NCBI GenBank assembly: GCA_964057225.1
Contig: OZ059899.1
Span: 14,640,501-14,704,500, forward strand
Length of the DNA stretch: 64,000 nucleotides
Source: Auanema rhodensis
Taxonomy: Eukaryota; Nematoda; Chromadorea; Rhabditida; Rhabditidae
Direction: 5' to 3'
In this document: in pieces, positions 36,927 to 50,370 of the stretch
Position numbering within the stretch: the first letter of the stretch is position 1
Layout of the letters: every line of letters starts with the position of its first letter
The notes under the pieces: model-generated
What the model saw: the letters and a program-made list of their open reading frames with translations, nothing else
The model's database searches: none
Told to the model about the DNA's origin: nothing
Program-made: the position numbers and the translations under genes

Positions 36927-39900
36927 TTAGCGACAAGATCCTCCTCCAACTCCAAGAATTGATGGTGAGACAGTCATGTCGGTGGCGATGTACAAGCCAT
37001 GCTCGATGATTCTGAAGCTTGGTCCAATGATGGAGATTGGTAATCCTCCAAGACCACCAGATGGAATGTTGAGAACGATTCCCTTAGCAAGAGCATCGTT
37101 AGCCAACTGAAAATGAGATTATAATGAAATACGAAGCTAGCTGGTCAGACCTTTTGGAGTAATTCCTTTCCGAGGTTTCCAAGGTTATCAAGAGCATCTT
37201 GTGGAAGTCCAAGTGATCCAGTTCTGTCAGTCAACTTGAGTTGTCGAATTTCAGCTGATCCACTGATACGGTTTCCACTCACTTGAGCATTAACAACAAC
37301 ACTAGCAGCAATGGTGATAGTTCCAACCTAAAAACATCAATTTAAATATCCGCCAATCAGATTACTCCGAATAGCGCGCGCTGCGGATTACGGTAACCTC
37401 CTTATTGGCTGATTAACAGTGAGATATACTGTAGTGCCAGATATTACAGTAATTAATCCAAATACTTTTTATTTTCAATAAAACTCACTTTATTGTTAGT
37501 TCCATCAATGTAGATATCAGCATCAGCCAATAAATCAAGAGTAGCACTTCCTATAAGGCAGTTTAGTAAGATAGTTACTTGAAACATGAAACATACCTCC
37601 GCCAGCAGCGCTGAGGATAACTGATGGAGCACGAACAGTGCTGACTTGAATGGCAATCTTCTGGTCTGGGTATTTTTCACGGACTGTTGGTAAAATATCT
37701 CCGAAGCAGATTCCAAGATCAGCAAGACCTCCGGCATCATCTTGACGACGACGGCGTTTATCGTTAGGATTACGACGAATGCGAAGAGTTTTGGAAGCAG
37801 AGAGAAGAACCTTACGACGTAAGCGACGGCTTTCTTCTTCATCCAACTAAAATTGAGATATGATTACTTAGAATCATATGATATTGCCGATTACCTCAAC
37901 TTCAGTAGCTTCAAGAGAATCCTCATCATCACTGCAAGTGGTTTTCAAGAGAGCTCCGATCTTTGGAGTGTCAGGGCCAATACGGAAGGTAAGGAAAGCC
38001 TTTCTGAAACGAATTGGAAGATTATAATCCTGTTCATAAAAAGATTTTAATACCTATGCATCCAGTAGAATAGAGAATTGATGGTATAATCAGTAACAAT
38101 AAATTCAACCATGTGGTTGTCATAAGCAGCTGGGAATTGAGTTGGGAAGGGTCCGAATGGTGTTCCACCTTGACCGTTAACACTGAATTCTCCGGTTAAA
38201 TCTACTGTGAAATCGTTGCTTGTAGCATAAGCATTGAGAAGTTGAACTCCCAAGTACAAATCGTTCAATTTATTCTGAAAAAAAATTATTTCAGATGAGA
38301 AGAATATACTGAATCTTTACCATATCTAAATGAGCGGCTAATTGTTTGATGAAGCTTACTGGATCTTCTCCGGTAGCTCCTGCACCTGGGCAACGAGCGC
38401 AAAGATTTGGAGCTGGGCCTAGTGGAGCTGGTGCGGCAGTAAGAACCTGCAAGATTGTCTTTTAACATCAATTATAATTAAAACTTACGGGTGGAGGTGG
38501 TGGGAAACGTGGACCAGCTCCGGCTTGTCCTTGGTATGCAGCTTGTTGTCCTTGGTATGCTGGAGCGTATTGAGCTGGGTAAGCTTGAGGTTGGTAAGAA
38601 GGATTATGTTGGTATCCTCCACGAGCAACACGGCTATGTGGTAAGACGCTTTCAGCAGCAACACGAATGATACGAGTTTGAACAGCTTGTCTCTTAGCGC
38701 GAGAGTGAGGAACGTAAACCTGGAAGTCAATGTAATTCAATGAGTGAACCAAATTTATAGAATACATACCACTGGTGTAGCAGAATTACGAGATACAGAT
38801 CGATAGCTACGAACAATTGCAGAAGTAGCTTGATGAATTGGAGAAAGTTGTTGAACTAAGACTGGTCCCTAGAATATTGAAAATATTTTATAACGACCAT
38901 AGTTATCCTATACTCACCTGGTTAGTACTGTATACAGCTCCGCGAGCAAGGGCACGTCTGTGTGGTCCTGTGTAAGCACCAGTTGGAATTTGTGGGGCTG
39001 GTGGAGCAGCAATTCCGCCTGGGGCGTATTGTGGAAGAGCCTGTGGAACTTGGACAGGAGCCTGTTGAGGAATTGGCTGTGGAGCAGCAACTGGAGCAGC
39101 AGCAGCTGGTGCAGCATGACATTGGGATTGACAGTATTGAGCAGTGGGCTGTGGTCCACCAGTAAGTCCAAGAGCTCCACCAAACATAGAAATCATTTGA
39201 GCAACTCCGATGGTTTGAGGAAGACCACTCAATTTGCTGTTGAGTTTCTCGTTGATGATAGTAGGAAGTTGTCCACAAATCTGGCCAGGAATCATCTTCT
39301 TGACCATACCAGAAACTTGAGACTATAAAGGAATATATTGAGAATATTCTGAAGTAAAGTTGAAAAATCAAAGAAACTTACACGGAATTGACTGTTAACG
39401 ATATCTCCAATCAATCCACCATTCTCAATATAAGCATCAGCATATCCAATTTGAACATCACAAGAGTTCAGACGAACGTATGGCCCGTGTGGTCCACGCT
39501 CAACAGCCAAATCAACGGTGATTGAAGCCTTTAGAAAAGATTATTTAGAAGATTTTCTTAATTCCAATGATACATACCTGATGAACATTCAATTGAACAA
39601 TACCAGTAAGAGCAATTGGAAGAAGAACAACAATCTGTCCGCCAAGATTTCCAGTTACTCTATAGATAGCTTTGTAAATTAAAAATATTTTATAGATGAT
39701 TATACCCAATATCAACGTTCTCAACACGAAGGATAAGACGATTAGGTGCTGCTGGATAGAGGACAACTCTTTGTGGACAACGATATCTAGAGACGTACAA
39801 GTTGTAGATTTGAATACAACCTTGAACCTAAAGCAAATACAAAACTTTTACAATATGAGACATGAAGAGAGGGGAGGGGGTGGCATGAAGGCTTAACGAC

Positions 39901-40439
39901 ATGTCTGACGATGTGGGGATAGGTATGTGAGTGACGAACCTGTGGGATACATTGAGAGATTGGTGGAATTCTGGCTTTCTTGATTTCAGAATTCAAAAGA
40001 TCTCCGACTAAGGTGCTGGCATATTGGAATGATCGTTGATTGATTCTAGCTCGAATTCCTGGATAACCACGTTGACTTCCTGCTAACAGAGCAGGATTGA
40101 AGTCACATCCACCGGCACCACAACTGTAAAAACATTGGTCAAATCATTGTATTACCTTATATGTGATCCGAAAGGAGACACAATGAAAAAATGAATGATA
40201 ACTCATACGTTTGCTGGAATGCTCCTACTTGACTAGCAGCTGGATTATAGCCTACGGGAGCAACACCGGCATTATATCCAACAGGAGTAGCATGACCAAC
40301 TCCTGGAGCATATGCTGCTTGGTAACCACCAGCATTAACAGCTAATATACTAACAGATAGTAACAGACATATCTAAAATCATATAATTAAGTTTCTTAAC
40401 TATTTAAAAGTTTGAAATTCTTACAGCTGTTCCAGCCAT
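36927..40439 (-). CDS. secreted BPI/LBP/PLUNC-family lipid-binding protein
   Basis: Sixteen exons (40439-40425, 40372-40209, 40123-39940, ... 37550-37489, 37327-37151, 37106-36927) join in phase to 857 codons. The family binds lipopolysaccharide or other lipids with two boomerang-shaped barrels and serves innate immunity or lipid transport. Residues 1-20 (MAGTAICLLLSVSILAVNA) are a signal peptide. The N-terminal barrel starts at about residue 65 with the classic opening GYPGIRARINQRSFQYASTL. NSCDVQIG and GQICGQL supply the family's conserved cysteine pair. A linker of about 250 residues rich in Pro, Gln, Ala and Tyr follows, with a furin-like RAKR site, and then the C-terminal barrel, interrupted by an Arg cluster (KRRRR). 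Typical relatives are near 480 residues, so the linker is the main oddity. The first coding exon is 15 nt. An acceptor 27 nt upstream (40,467-40,468) suggests trans-splicing. Confidence 0.9.
37349..37420. repeat. imperfect palindrome inside a BPI-like gene intron
   Basis: Within the 161-bp intron 37,328-37,488. Outer arms CCAATCAG and ATTGGCTGATT and inner arms GATTACTCCGAATAGCGC and GCGCTGCGGATTACGGTAAC are imperfect complements around a GCGCGCGC centre. The block is GC-richer than any other intron of the gene and looks like a small inserted fold-back element. Confidence 0.45.
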
Positions 40440-42539
40440 ATTGGGGTGTATAATGAGGCGAAGAGCCTGAAACGAATACTTTTATAAGTTTTGTATATAG
40501 TGATGAGAAATTAAAAAAAAGACAAAGAGGTGAAAAAGCATGAAAACCAGTTAAAAACAAAAAAAAAAAATTAATTAAAGAAATTAATAAATAGAAGAAA
40601 AAAAAGAGATTGGAATCAAAAGGGAGAAGCTTGTTCGCTTGCTAGTTGCCAGATTATATCTTTTGTCAATTTTTTGTTACAATTATTATATGAAAACAGG
40701 ATGTCATTGTGTTTATAAGTAAGAAAAACAAAAAAAAAGACAAACTAAAATAATTTGAAAAAGAAAAAACAATTTCATTCAATAAAAAAAAAAACTATAA
40801 GTAAGGGCAAGATTGCATATTTCCACAACTTCACCTTTTCTAACACCTCTTCTATTAGCCCAACTGCTTTCTCTCTCTCTCGCTCTTTTTCTCTCTCTCT
40901 TTCTCTCTCTTTCTCTCTCTCTCTTTCCCCCTCTCTTTTTCTGTTTTTTTCTCTCTCCCCCTCTACTCTAACCCAATAACCTGAACCAAATATGTAGACA
41001 AGTAGCTAACAGGTAGTTTACAACCGAAACAGACAAAAAAAATGTAATTTCATCACTAAAATCTTAATTTTCATAAAACACAAAGATTGGAATTTATGGA
41101 ATGTTCTGATTAAAAATAAAAATAAAAAAAAGATTTTTGATTTTTGAACATGTAATTGAAAGTTTTCGGGAAATAAGAAGAAAAAGATATCACATTGACC
41201 ATTTATATAGATTTCAATGTTATTTTTTTCTTTTTTTTTGTGAAAAACAAAAAATTAGACGACTAAATAGATCTTGAAAAGGTTTGAGAAACACATGGAC
41301 TGGTTTTGTCGTCCAGAAGTTAGCGTAAGGAAGCTGCTGCTGCTGCTGCTGTTGATGATGATGAAGCAAACTATGGGATAGAATGGCTAACATGGCAGGT
41401 GTGTTGAACATCCTGTTCCAGATGATACAAAAATGCTTTTCGTTTAGATGAAAAATAACGTTTAATGGATCAAAAAGATATTTGTTGACGAGAATATCTT
41501 ATGTAAAGTTTGAATAAAGTTGGAATTTAGGTTTTAAGTGGTTTCAAGCATTCATACTGCATACAAGGGCATTAAAAAACTTTTTGAGAGGTAGAAGGGG
41601 TGGTGGATAGAACAAGCACAAGCAGGAAGGAGAAAGGATAGTTGATTCTGGTGCTATAGCTTTAGACCGGATATGAGATACAGTAAAATAATTTTAGACA
41701 AAGATTTTAAAAATCTCAAAAGATAATCTACAAATGTTTTTTTTTGTCATAAAAAGAAAAAACTGTCTGACTTGTCGTAAAACAAAAAAAATAGAAAAAC
41801 CGAAGAAGGAGAGAGAACAAGATCGTAATGAAGACTATATACTTACATATGTACAGACACATAGTCATAATTCAGGGAAAAAAGCTATCAAGTGCTAAGA
41901 AAAGAGTTTGGGGCTTGTCACATAACTATGCAGATATTCCGGAAATAAAAAGTTTTTTTGTTCTTGTTTTGAAGGGAAGAGTTTTACGAGCTGATTTGAA
42001 TAGAAATAGACGGAAAGATGGTATCACGCTGCCAATAGAACTTGTAACATTCAACGTATTTAGAGGAAAAACTACTTTGATATGTATGATGAGAAGGAAA
42101 TTTCAAGAATATATGATCATTAAATCAGCAGGCTGCTTGTGAGTAATTGCTTAAAGAAGGAGGAGAGAAGAAGACAAATGATTCAAAACAGGATATGAGT
42201 TCAATGAGATGGATGTTTACTTCTTGAATGTTAATAAGTTGCATCTGATGCCATCAACATGATTATGATCATTCATGACTAACATCACAGAAGATTGTTA
42301 CGAAGAGACGAACTAAACCTTTGAAAGGCAGTAGCTTGAGTCATAGATGGCTACAGAATCTCATAGACTTGCTTCTAGGAGCAACAGCAACAACGATTCA
42401 TTGTATGATGATTCAACAGAGGAACAGATTGTACTGATGTAATTCCATAAGATACAGTCACGTTGATGATACGATGAAACTGCTGTGCAACAGGATAACA
42501 AATGAATTAAAGCACGACGATGTTATCGTTAACACCATC

Positions 42540-42600
42540 ATTATCATCGTTGTCGTTGTGTTCGTCGTCGTCGTCGTCGTTGTCGTCGCCGTCACTCTCA
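42540..42600. repeat. (GTC/GTT)n trinucleotide repeat
   Basis: GTC-rich trinucleotide run with T and C interruptions in non-coding sequence. Confidence 0.85.
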
Positions 42601-45600
42601 TACGAGACAACGACGATGAGGAGATGGAAATGAAGAAGAAATGTAGTGCAGCAGTAGAGTATTCATAGTAGATGATTGAAGCTGTGATATCAGCAAAAAA
42701 CAATCAACTGATTAGAAGAGACAACTACCAAGAGATTGGATAGAGAAACATCAACTAAATGGATTAGTAAACTAACACGTAAGGCCATATCGTATCTGTA
42801 TGGTCTGGTGGCAACGTCGATGACATCCAACCATGAATGTGTCGATGCTGCTTCGGGTAGTTCTGCCCCTCCTCTCTTTCTCTCTCTCTATCTCTCAACA
42901 CTTTCATGTTGCTGTTTCTTATTTTATATCTGCATTTTCTTACGCAACCACACCACGAGGAAAACACGTTCCGTCAGGAAGAGGCGCGGCTACAACTCTC
43001 TCTACCTTTCATCTCTTTCTTTCTCTGTCTCTCTCTCTCTTACTATCCCTCTATCTTCTCACTTCTATTCTGAATCTCTGTTTTTCTCATTTCAAACACG
43101 GAATGAAGAAGAGATAGAGAGGGAGAAACACTGTGAACGAGGGATATGGCAAGGAATCGAAGTACAAAAGATGACAAAGCAGCTTGTCGAGGCTGATATG
43201 TTGAAAATTAGAGTGAAAGTGTATTTCCGTAGTGATATAAGCCCAAAGATTAATTGAATTTGGAGTGAATTTGAAGAAAAAAAAGGAAAATCACAAAGAC
43301 AAATCATTAAATCTTTCAGAACAAGCCTGTTGCTGATGTACGGCTAAATGGAATCAGAAGTAAATTCCATTTATCTCTCCATACTTGGAACATCATCCAA
43401 TACCTTTTTTTGAAAATAAAAAAATAGAAAGAGAATAAAATATTTAGAAGATGAAGCTTGAAAATGCTGAGAAATGAGAGGAGTGATGGTAAATTCAAAA
43501 AAATCGAAAGCTGATGGATCTTATAAGATAGAAGAAGAAGAAGAAGTTTCGAATTAAACCTGATTGAAACTTTGCAAAATTGCTCATTCTGACATCTTGG
43601 CAGACCGGATTATTGTTTCATAGATGGTCATTTGACTCAGAAGGCAGATACACCAAGCCATAAAGCCATATATGCTTCCTCTTTCGAGTTTTTTGTCTAG
43701 TTTTTCGTACCAGAATCTTTCAGTTTGATGATGAGTAACGGTAGATGATGCTGATGTTGACCACAAGATGAAAAATACTTGAAGAGATGTGTCAAAAATG
43801 GATATATTCAGATGATTTTGATGAATACATATAAAGTAGTCAATCGAATGTATTCAGGTGGTAGCATCGGAACATCATCATCATCATCATCATCTTACAA
43901 GTTGTTGGCGTTATTATGATGACGGCTGTTATAAGAATTCATGGAGGATATTCAATGGATTGAGAAATACATTCATCGTGAGGATTCAGAAGTTCTAAAA
44001 GACTTAACGACTTACGTATGTAGACGTGAGTTTATATATGGTATACGGAAGAGTTAAGGTTAAAGCAGTTTTAGTAAGAAGTAGATACATGAACACGTAA
44101 AAGACATCTGATAAACTGACTAACAATCACCTTCCGTGGAACGAAAGTGACAGAATGAAAATCAGACGACGATAAAGCTGACAAAAGGTGGTATGATGAC
44201 TCTTAAAAACAATAAAACATACAGACAAGGTCAGGACGAATCCAGCTCTTTATATGACGGTATCAGAAATCTGATGAATTTCATGTTAATGACGTCAGAA
44301 CTAGACATATATTGCCTCAAGGCCAAGAAAATGATGAAGCAAACGATGAGATCATAAGGGATAGCAGAATAGAGGTGAGAAAGCAGTGAAAACAGCTAAT
44401 GTTCCAAAACCTTCATCATCATTAACCTTTATCTGGAGTCATGTCCTCTCACTCTCTCTCTATCTCTCTTTCTATCTCTCTCTCTATCTCCCTTTTAAAT
44501 GATTTTCGGTATTCAAAGCATTTGATGACGTAAGACTTTTTGCCAAAAAAAAAACAACAAAACATAGATGATTGTTAGTCAAATAGAAACTATTTACGAT
44601 ACCATTTTCAATGAGAAATTACTCATATCATGGGTTTGAAATTTCCTGAAAATTCAAAATGAAGATAAGAACGTATTCCATGAAGTTCATGCATGAAAAG
44701 ACTGTTCAGATGTTCATCATCATCTCAGTAGAAATTTCTATTCATGGACAGCTTTTTTCTTCCGGACACCATCAACCGTAAGAACGGGGCAACAAGAGGC
44801 TTTTTCCATTCGTAACGAATAGATCTGATGATCCGTTGTCTGATCATTCTCTGATTATCCTTCTCTCACTCTCTCGCTCTCTCTCTTTTTATATCTCTTC
44901 TACCATTCTCTCTCTCCTCTTCTCATGAATTCACATCCTTTTTTTAATTTTTTTATGAACCATCTTCTCATTCAAATACTATATCTCATCATGTTTCTCT
45001 TTTTGATTTCAACTATCTAAATCTCCTGAAATCCTTATCTCTTTTCCATAATAACAGAAAAGGTTTTCAGACGTAAAAAACCAAAAAGGAAAAATTCTTT
45101 GTTGGCAGAGAACGAGACGTAAAAAAGCTTTCACTTGTTGTCCAGTTTCGCTTTCGATTCGAAATCTGGAAAATGGTCAAGGTTATCGCCTTGTAGCCTA
45201 GGCATGAGGTATAGCCTCATACAGCCAGCCTATAAGATCGTGGGATGATGTAACAAGAACGGAAGAGGATTCGGAAGAGAAAGTAGAAAATGAGTGTGGG
45301 ATTGAAGCAAAGCATGCTTACGTAAGACTAGGTAAGAGAAACAGATACAGGAAAGAGGGAGATGTCAGATAAAATCCTGGAGGGCAGATGAGAATTTGGA
45401 GGAAAAGGAAATCGAGATAGAGAGAGAGAGAGAGAGATGAAGAGAGGGGGGGGGGTAAGTAAAGAGTATGGAGATTGGACAAGAATACAAGGAGAAGACA
45501 GAAAGAACAGTTCGACAGTTCCACGTTTGAAACTGTGCTTTCAAATTAAAGAAAACAGCAGAAAACTAGAATATCTTGATTACAAACATTCGTTTATGAT

Positions 45601-46424
45601 TAAGAGAAGTAATCAAGAATGAAGAAATTACTATATGTATGTATATGTATCTTGTTATTCTATATGATATAGTTAAAACAAATTATATTTGATTAGAAGA
45701 AGTGATGATTGATGCTAGTTTTCAATTTCAATCATCAACATCAAACGATTTGAAGTATTTGATGCATTCAGATGTAGCGATTACGAGAGATGTAGCCATG
45801 TGAACAAGAGATGTAGCCAGAGAGCTATGTGCAGATAGAAGCGCTGAATCATTTTACAGCAAAAATATTTTTTAAATTAATGATGAAAGTGAAAATGTCC
45901 TTTGAAAGTATCTTTCATAAGGAGATAAATTGAAAAGGAAGCCAGTGGCTGCACATACAGATTGGCACAAACTAGAAACATGTATCTATGGGCTTTACAA
46001 TGGCCCTGAGGCCAATGATTTTCTGTGAAAGTGCGAATAATGACCAAAGATAAATGAATAAAACAAAGAATGTGTGCTAAACAGATGCATATTATGCTTT
46101 TCTCTAAATTAATGTTCAAACTTGAACTTCTCTCTCTCTCTCCCTCTCTCGCTCTCTCTCAATCTTTCTATGATATCACAGAGATTTTGCTAGGAACCAA
46201 AGAAGAGAGGCATAATCAGAATGCACAGGAAACCCGTTCCCTCCCTACTTCTCAATCGTTCTCTCTCTCTCTTTCTCTTCATAAACCTAGAATGCCAAGA
46301 TGTGGAACAGATAAGCAATCAAACAAATTGTCATTTCTACGAATGATTGGCATAACATCTATCAGGATCACATTTCAAAAGAACAAAATAAATTTTAAAA
46401 CTAATATCATTAGAAAACGGAAAA

Positions 46425-46456
46425 TTCCCGTGAAATTCACGTGAAGTTCACGTGAA
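46425..46456. promoter_or_regulatory. three palindromic TTCACGTGAA boxes at 11-bp spacing
   Basis: TTCCCGTGAA (46,425), TTCACGTGAA (46,436) and TTCACGTGAA (46,447) follow one another every 11 bp, about one helical turn. The last two are perfect palindromes centred on the E-box CACGTG. Function is inference; the nearest genes are 6 kb away on either side. Confidence 0.4.
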
Positions 46457-48069
46457 ATTCATTTATTCATTATTTACGCAGAAATTCATCGGTTGTATTC
46501 ATTTCTGATAATCAAATTATTTTAATTTTTCTGAAAAAGAACAATTTCATTCACTTGTTGAACAAGAAAAAAACGTTTAAAATTTTTTTCTCGGAAAATG
46601 TTTCGGCCGAATGTTTGAGGAAAAACTTTATTTCATACGATTTTTCCAACTTAATTATGCTGTAGAAATGAAATGCATGAAGAACGATTGATGCCATTTA
46701 AGGGACGCCAGATGAAATACGTACTGTTGGAGAATTTTGTGGTTTAATTCCCTTCTTCCTAAGAGTTTTCTTTTCCTTTTGTTATAATCTCATACATACC
46801 TCATTATCACATCGCTCCCTCCCTCCGTTTTTCTCTATTTCTCTCTTTCTTTCTATCTATCATGATCCCCGATCTCGCTTCATTCTCTACTATTCTTTAT
46901 GCGATGGATCTGCTTATTGCCGTTCGGGGGGGGGGGGGGTTTCGTGTAGTAGAATTCTTGGGTGAGTTTCAGCAAAATGAAGATATAAACCGGAACCAAT
47001 TCAAAAGCTGTCTACCAATTGTCTTTTATTCATTCCCTCAGTCTCTTCTGTATCATCATCAACGGCTTCATCGTCTGGAGATTGTTACTAGAACAACGAT
47101 CTACATCTCCTGTCATTGTGATGGCATTATCTCATATAGTACATGATGTTTGTCAAATTACTTATTATTTATATAAATAATTTTATATTATTTCTTATAA
47201 TAATAATATTTATTCATCAAATTCTTTCTCGACATACATCTATCATGAGCTTCTTCTCCTCTCTCTCTCTTTCTGCATCGCATAACCTCCAAGTTTTTTC
47301 AAAGAATGGAATCAAAACTTTGAAATATGGCTTAAATTCAAAAGAAAACCTTGTATATACGTATAATTCGATATATATCAAGAAATTATTAGAAAATCCA
47401 AGTTACAGACATACATATAGTTAAGCTAGAGATCACATAAAAATGCTGCAAACGCTGCAAATTGAATAAAGAGATAACGCTTAGCGACATCAGATGAAAC
47501 TTAACAAAAAAGGACAAGGAAGCTCTTGGCTATTTTCAGTTATTTAAACAGTTTTTTTTTGAAAAATCTGGATTGTTGTCAAGTATTTCCTAATGAAAAT
47601 CACATAATATTAGAGTATTTTCGGACCTTTCAACCTAAGTCGATAATTTGTATGAAAAACTAAAAGATTTATAGATAAAGAGAAGACAAACGACTATTTA
47701 GTTTTATTGTCAATTTGATTGAAGATAGTGACAAACTATTTTCAAGTTTTAATAAATATAAAATATAAACTTAATTATTCTATATAGTTAAATTAAAATT
47801 TATATCTTTAATGCTTTTGTGAAATTCAAATAAGAAATCAAACAGAACTGAGAATAAGGAGAAATTAAGGTTTGACAGAAATGAGAAAGATGGATTACAT
47901 GTCACCTTGAAATCAGAAAAACTGAATAAGGGCTTTAGAAAGTACATATGACTAAGATCTAAGTGCTTCAACTAAAAGCTTAAACGAACAAAAAACATTT
48001 TTTACAGTAACTTCAAATATGACGCTTGATTAGGTAATAGGAAAAGAAGATTCGTTTTGAAATGAGAAG

Positions 48070-48075
<6 letters not shown>

Positions 48076-48129
<54 letters not shown>
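48076..48129. repeat. (GA)n microsatellite
   Basis: Perfect GA dinucleotide run. Confidence 0.95.
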
Positions 48130-48134
<5 letters not shown>

Positions 48135-48389
48135 TTTAAAAAAACGTTAATGAAGAAGAATTTATAATAATTATAATAATATTAATAATAAGCAGAAGAA
48201 GAAAAAAAGAAGAATAGAACGAAGTTAGAATATAAAGGTCTGAAGAATGGGATGATGCCTAGGGGGTACATCGTCAACTGGTTACGTAGTATACATATCA
48301 TATTAGAAATATACATGAAATGATGTATCTTAATAGTTTGTAGGAAATTAAGAAAGTTGCGACAAAACGAGAAAGAGGAAGGGACAAGT

Positions 48390-48390
<1 letters not shown>

Positions 48391-48448
<58 letters not shown>

Positions 48449-48475
48449 GAGAGAGAGAAAGAGGGGGGGAGGGGG
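48391..48475. repeat. (GA)n microsatellite
   Basis: GA run with few interruptions, ending in a G-rich stretch. Confidence 0.95.
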
Positions 48476-48957
48476 GAGTGAGCGACGAATACAAGTATAG
48501 TCTGGAGAGAGGAGAACAACCGTTCTTCTGCTACTTTTTTGAAAATAAAAATTGAATTTTCACGTATTTTACGTGGAAAATAATAATGCAAAATAGAAAA
48601 TATGTTCATGAAGATCAAGTTACAAATTTTTGTTTTAAAATATATAATTAGTACAATAAAATAAAGAGGAAGAGAGAGAGAGAGAGAGAGAGACATAAGT
48701 CCATATAAATCCGGTTATTTTATCATTTCAATAGCATTTCAAAATTAAAATTAGCAAAATTATTTATTTGTTAAAATGATGATAATTAAATTGATGAGAT
48801 GAAATAGAAAAATTCAAATTTATATACTATAAAATAAAAATAATATATATTTTTGTATTTATTTATCTAATAAATTATAAATAAAAATATATATTTTTCA
48901 TTCACTTTAGCCAATCAACAATGAAAATTTTTGAGATCAATTTTCTTCCAAAAAAAA

Positions 48958-49125
48958 ATGGTCTAGGCTAGTTGCGACTGTAGAACCTAGCTAATCCGAG
49001 GTAGTAGCAGATTGCAAGTCGAAACCGGTCAGGGTGGCTAGGATTTCACATCTGCTTCTGGTATGACATGAAGCCCACCCGGGTCGTCAGTGTGCTGGCC
49101 TTCTACGTCATAAGGATGAGAATGA
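48958..49125. other. GC-richer unique block, possible repeat or RNA relic
   Basis: About 165 bp with distinctly higher GC and complexity than the surrounding AT and GA-rich DNA. Contains GGTCTAGGCTAGTTGCGAC, CCGAGGTAGTAGCAG and CCACCCGGGTCGTCAG and ends in ATGAGAATGAAAATAAA. It is non-coding in all frames. It could be the 3' tail of a non-LTR retrotransposon or a decayed structured RNA. Neither is established. Confidence 0.3.
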
Positions 49126-50090
49126 AAATAAACTTCGTAGTGTAGGTAGATGAATTGGAAATGATGAACTGACTGTGAGGATGATGAAGTTAACAATGAC
49201 AAATGACAGCATCACATACGTCGTTGTCGTTGACGTCGTCGATGTCGTTATCTAGTTCTTCTTCTGTATATATGACGTCATAATTTCTAATTACAAGATG
49301 AAGAATGTGCTGAATTAATATAATTCGACTATTTTTTTTTATTTCAACGATGGCAAAGTAGATGATAAATTTAAAATAATTAAAAAAGAAGAAATAAACA
49401 GATTCATGTGCGCCGTTCCAGGAAAAGAAAGAAAGGGAGTGGATGATTTTTCTTATTTTTGAATCAATTTATACATATTTCTTCATTATTTCATTTAAAT
49501 TATTTCTAATGTTTATATAAAGTTTGATGAGATTATATCTTTATAACCAACCACCTCTTCTCGTTTCGTTGATTCCCACTAATCTTTTTTCAATTATCAA
49601 GTATTTATTCGATAATATTAATAATATCATTGAATTCTGTGTTTAAACTTCAATTTCCAAAAAAAAACTCCTAATAGCTAAAGTCTGTATTTCATGTACA
49701 TTCTAGTTTTATTCCAATTTAAAGCTCGTAGTACTTTTCAAAAGCTTTTTGTTGTCATCATCCATAAACAACAATAATAGATGTTTCAGAAATTTTCTTA
49801 AGATAGAAAAGAGAGAGAGAGAGAGAGAGAGAGAGAAAACAAAAAGTTTTTTTATTATTCTTTTCTGTTTTTTTTTCGTTATTGTTCTGTTTACGTATTA
49901 TGTTGTTAAACTTGATCAACATCTCAATATGTATATTCATCAGCTTGAAAAGCCAGTTCTTCTCACATCCTTAAGTGCTAGAACAATGGTCTGGAAGCTT
50001 GTAAGTAAATCTTGGAAACAACACCATAGTAGCTTACAGAGAACGATATATACTAAGGAAGAACGATGAAGTAGAAATAGAAGAAGAAGA

Positions 50091-50094
<4 letters not shown>

Positions 50095-50137
<43 letters not shown>

Positions 50138-50311
50138 GGGAAATGTATGATCATTAATCAGAAATAATCTTTTAGATTGAAGTGTGCTTGTAAATTGAAA
50201 AAAGAAAAAAAGTTCTTCAAAAAAATATTTTTGTCTGGAATAATTTGACATCTAACATCATAACACATCTATTCTTATTTTCCAACTTCAATTCGAACTT
50301 CATCATCTATG

Positions 50312-50351
<40 letters not shown>

Positions 50352-50370
50352 GTCTCTCTCTCTCTCTCTC
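50095..50370. repeat. GA tract followed by CT tract
   Basis: (GA)n at about 50,095-50,131 and (CT)n at about 50,315-50,370, about 185 bp apart: opposite-strand simple repeats forming a loose inverted pair. Confidence 0.85.

Noticed and set aside
37453-37846. Overlapping minus-strand frames reading through BPI-like gene introns
   Set aside because: They are shadows of exons 13 and 14; the spliced phase-consistent model explains the sequence.
41828-42142. 104-codon frame in the gene desert
   Set aside because: No recognisable domain, no splice context, ordinary chance length for this composition.
48980-49010. let-7 microRNA from the GAGGTAGTAG string
   Set aside because: The expected first T is replaced by C, the rest of the mature sequence does not match, and no matching hairpin arm was found.
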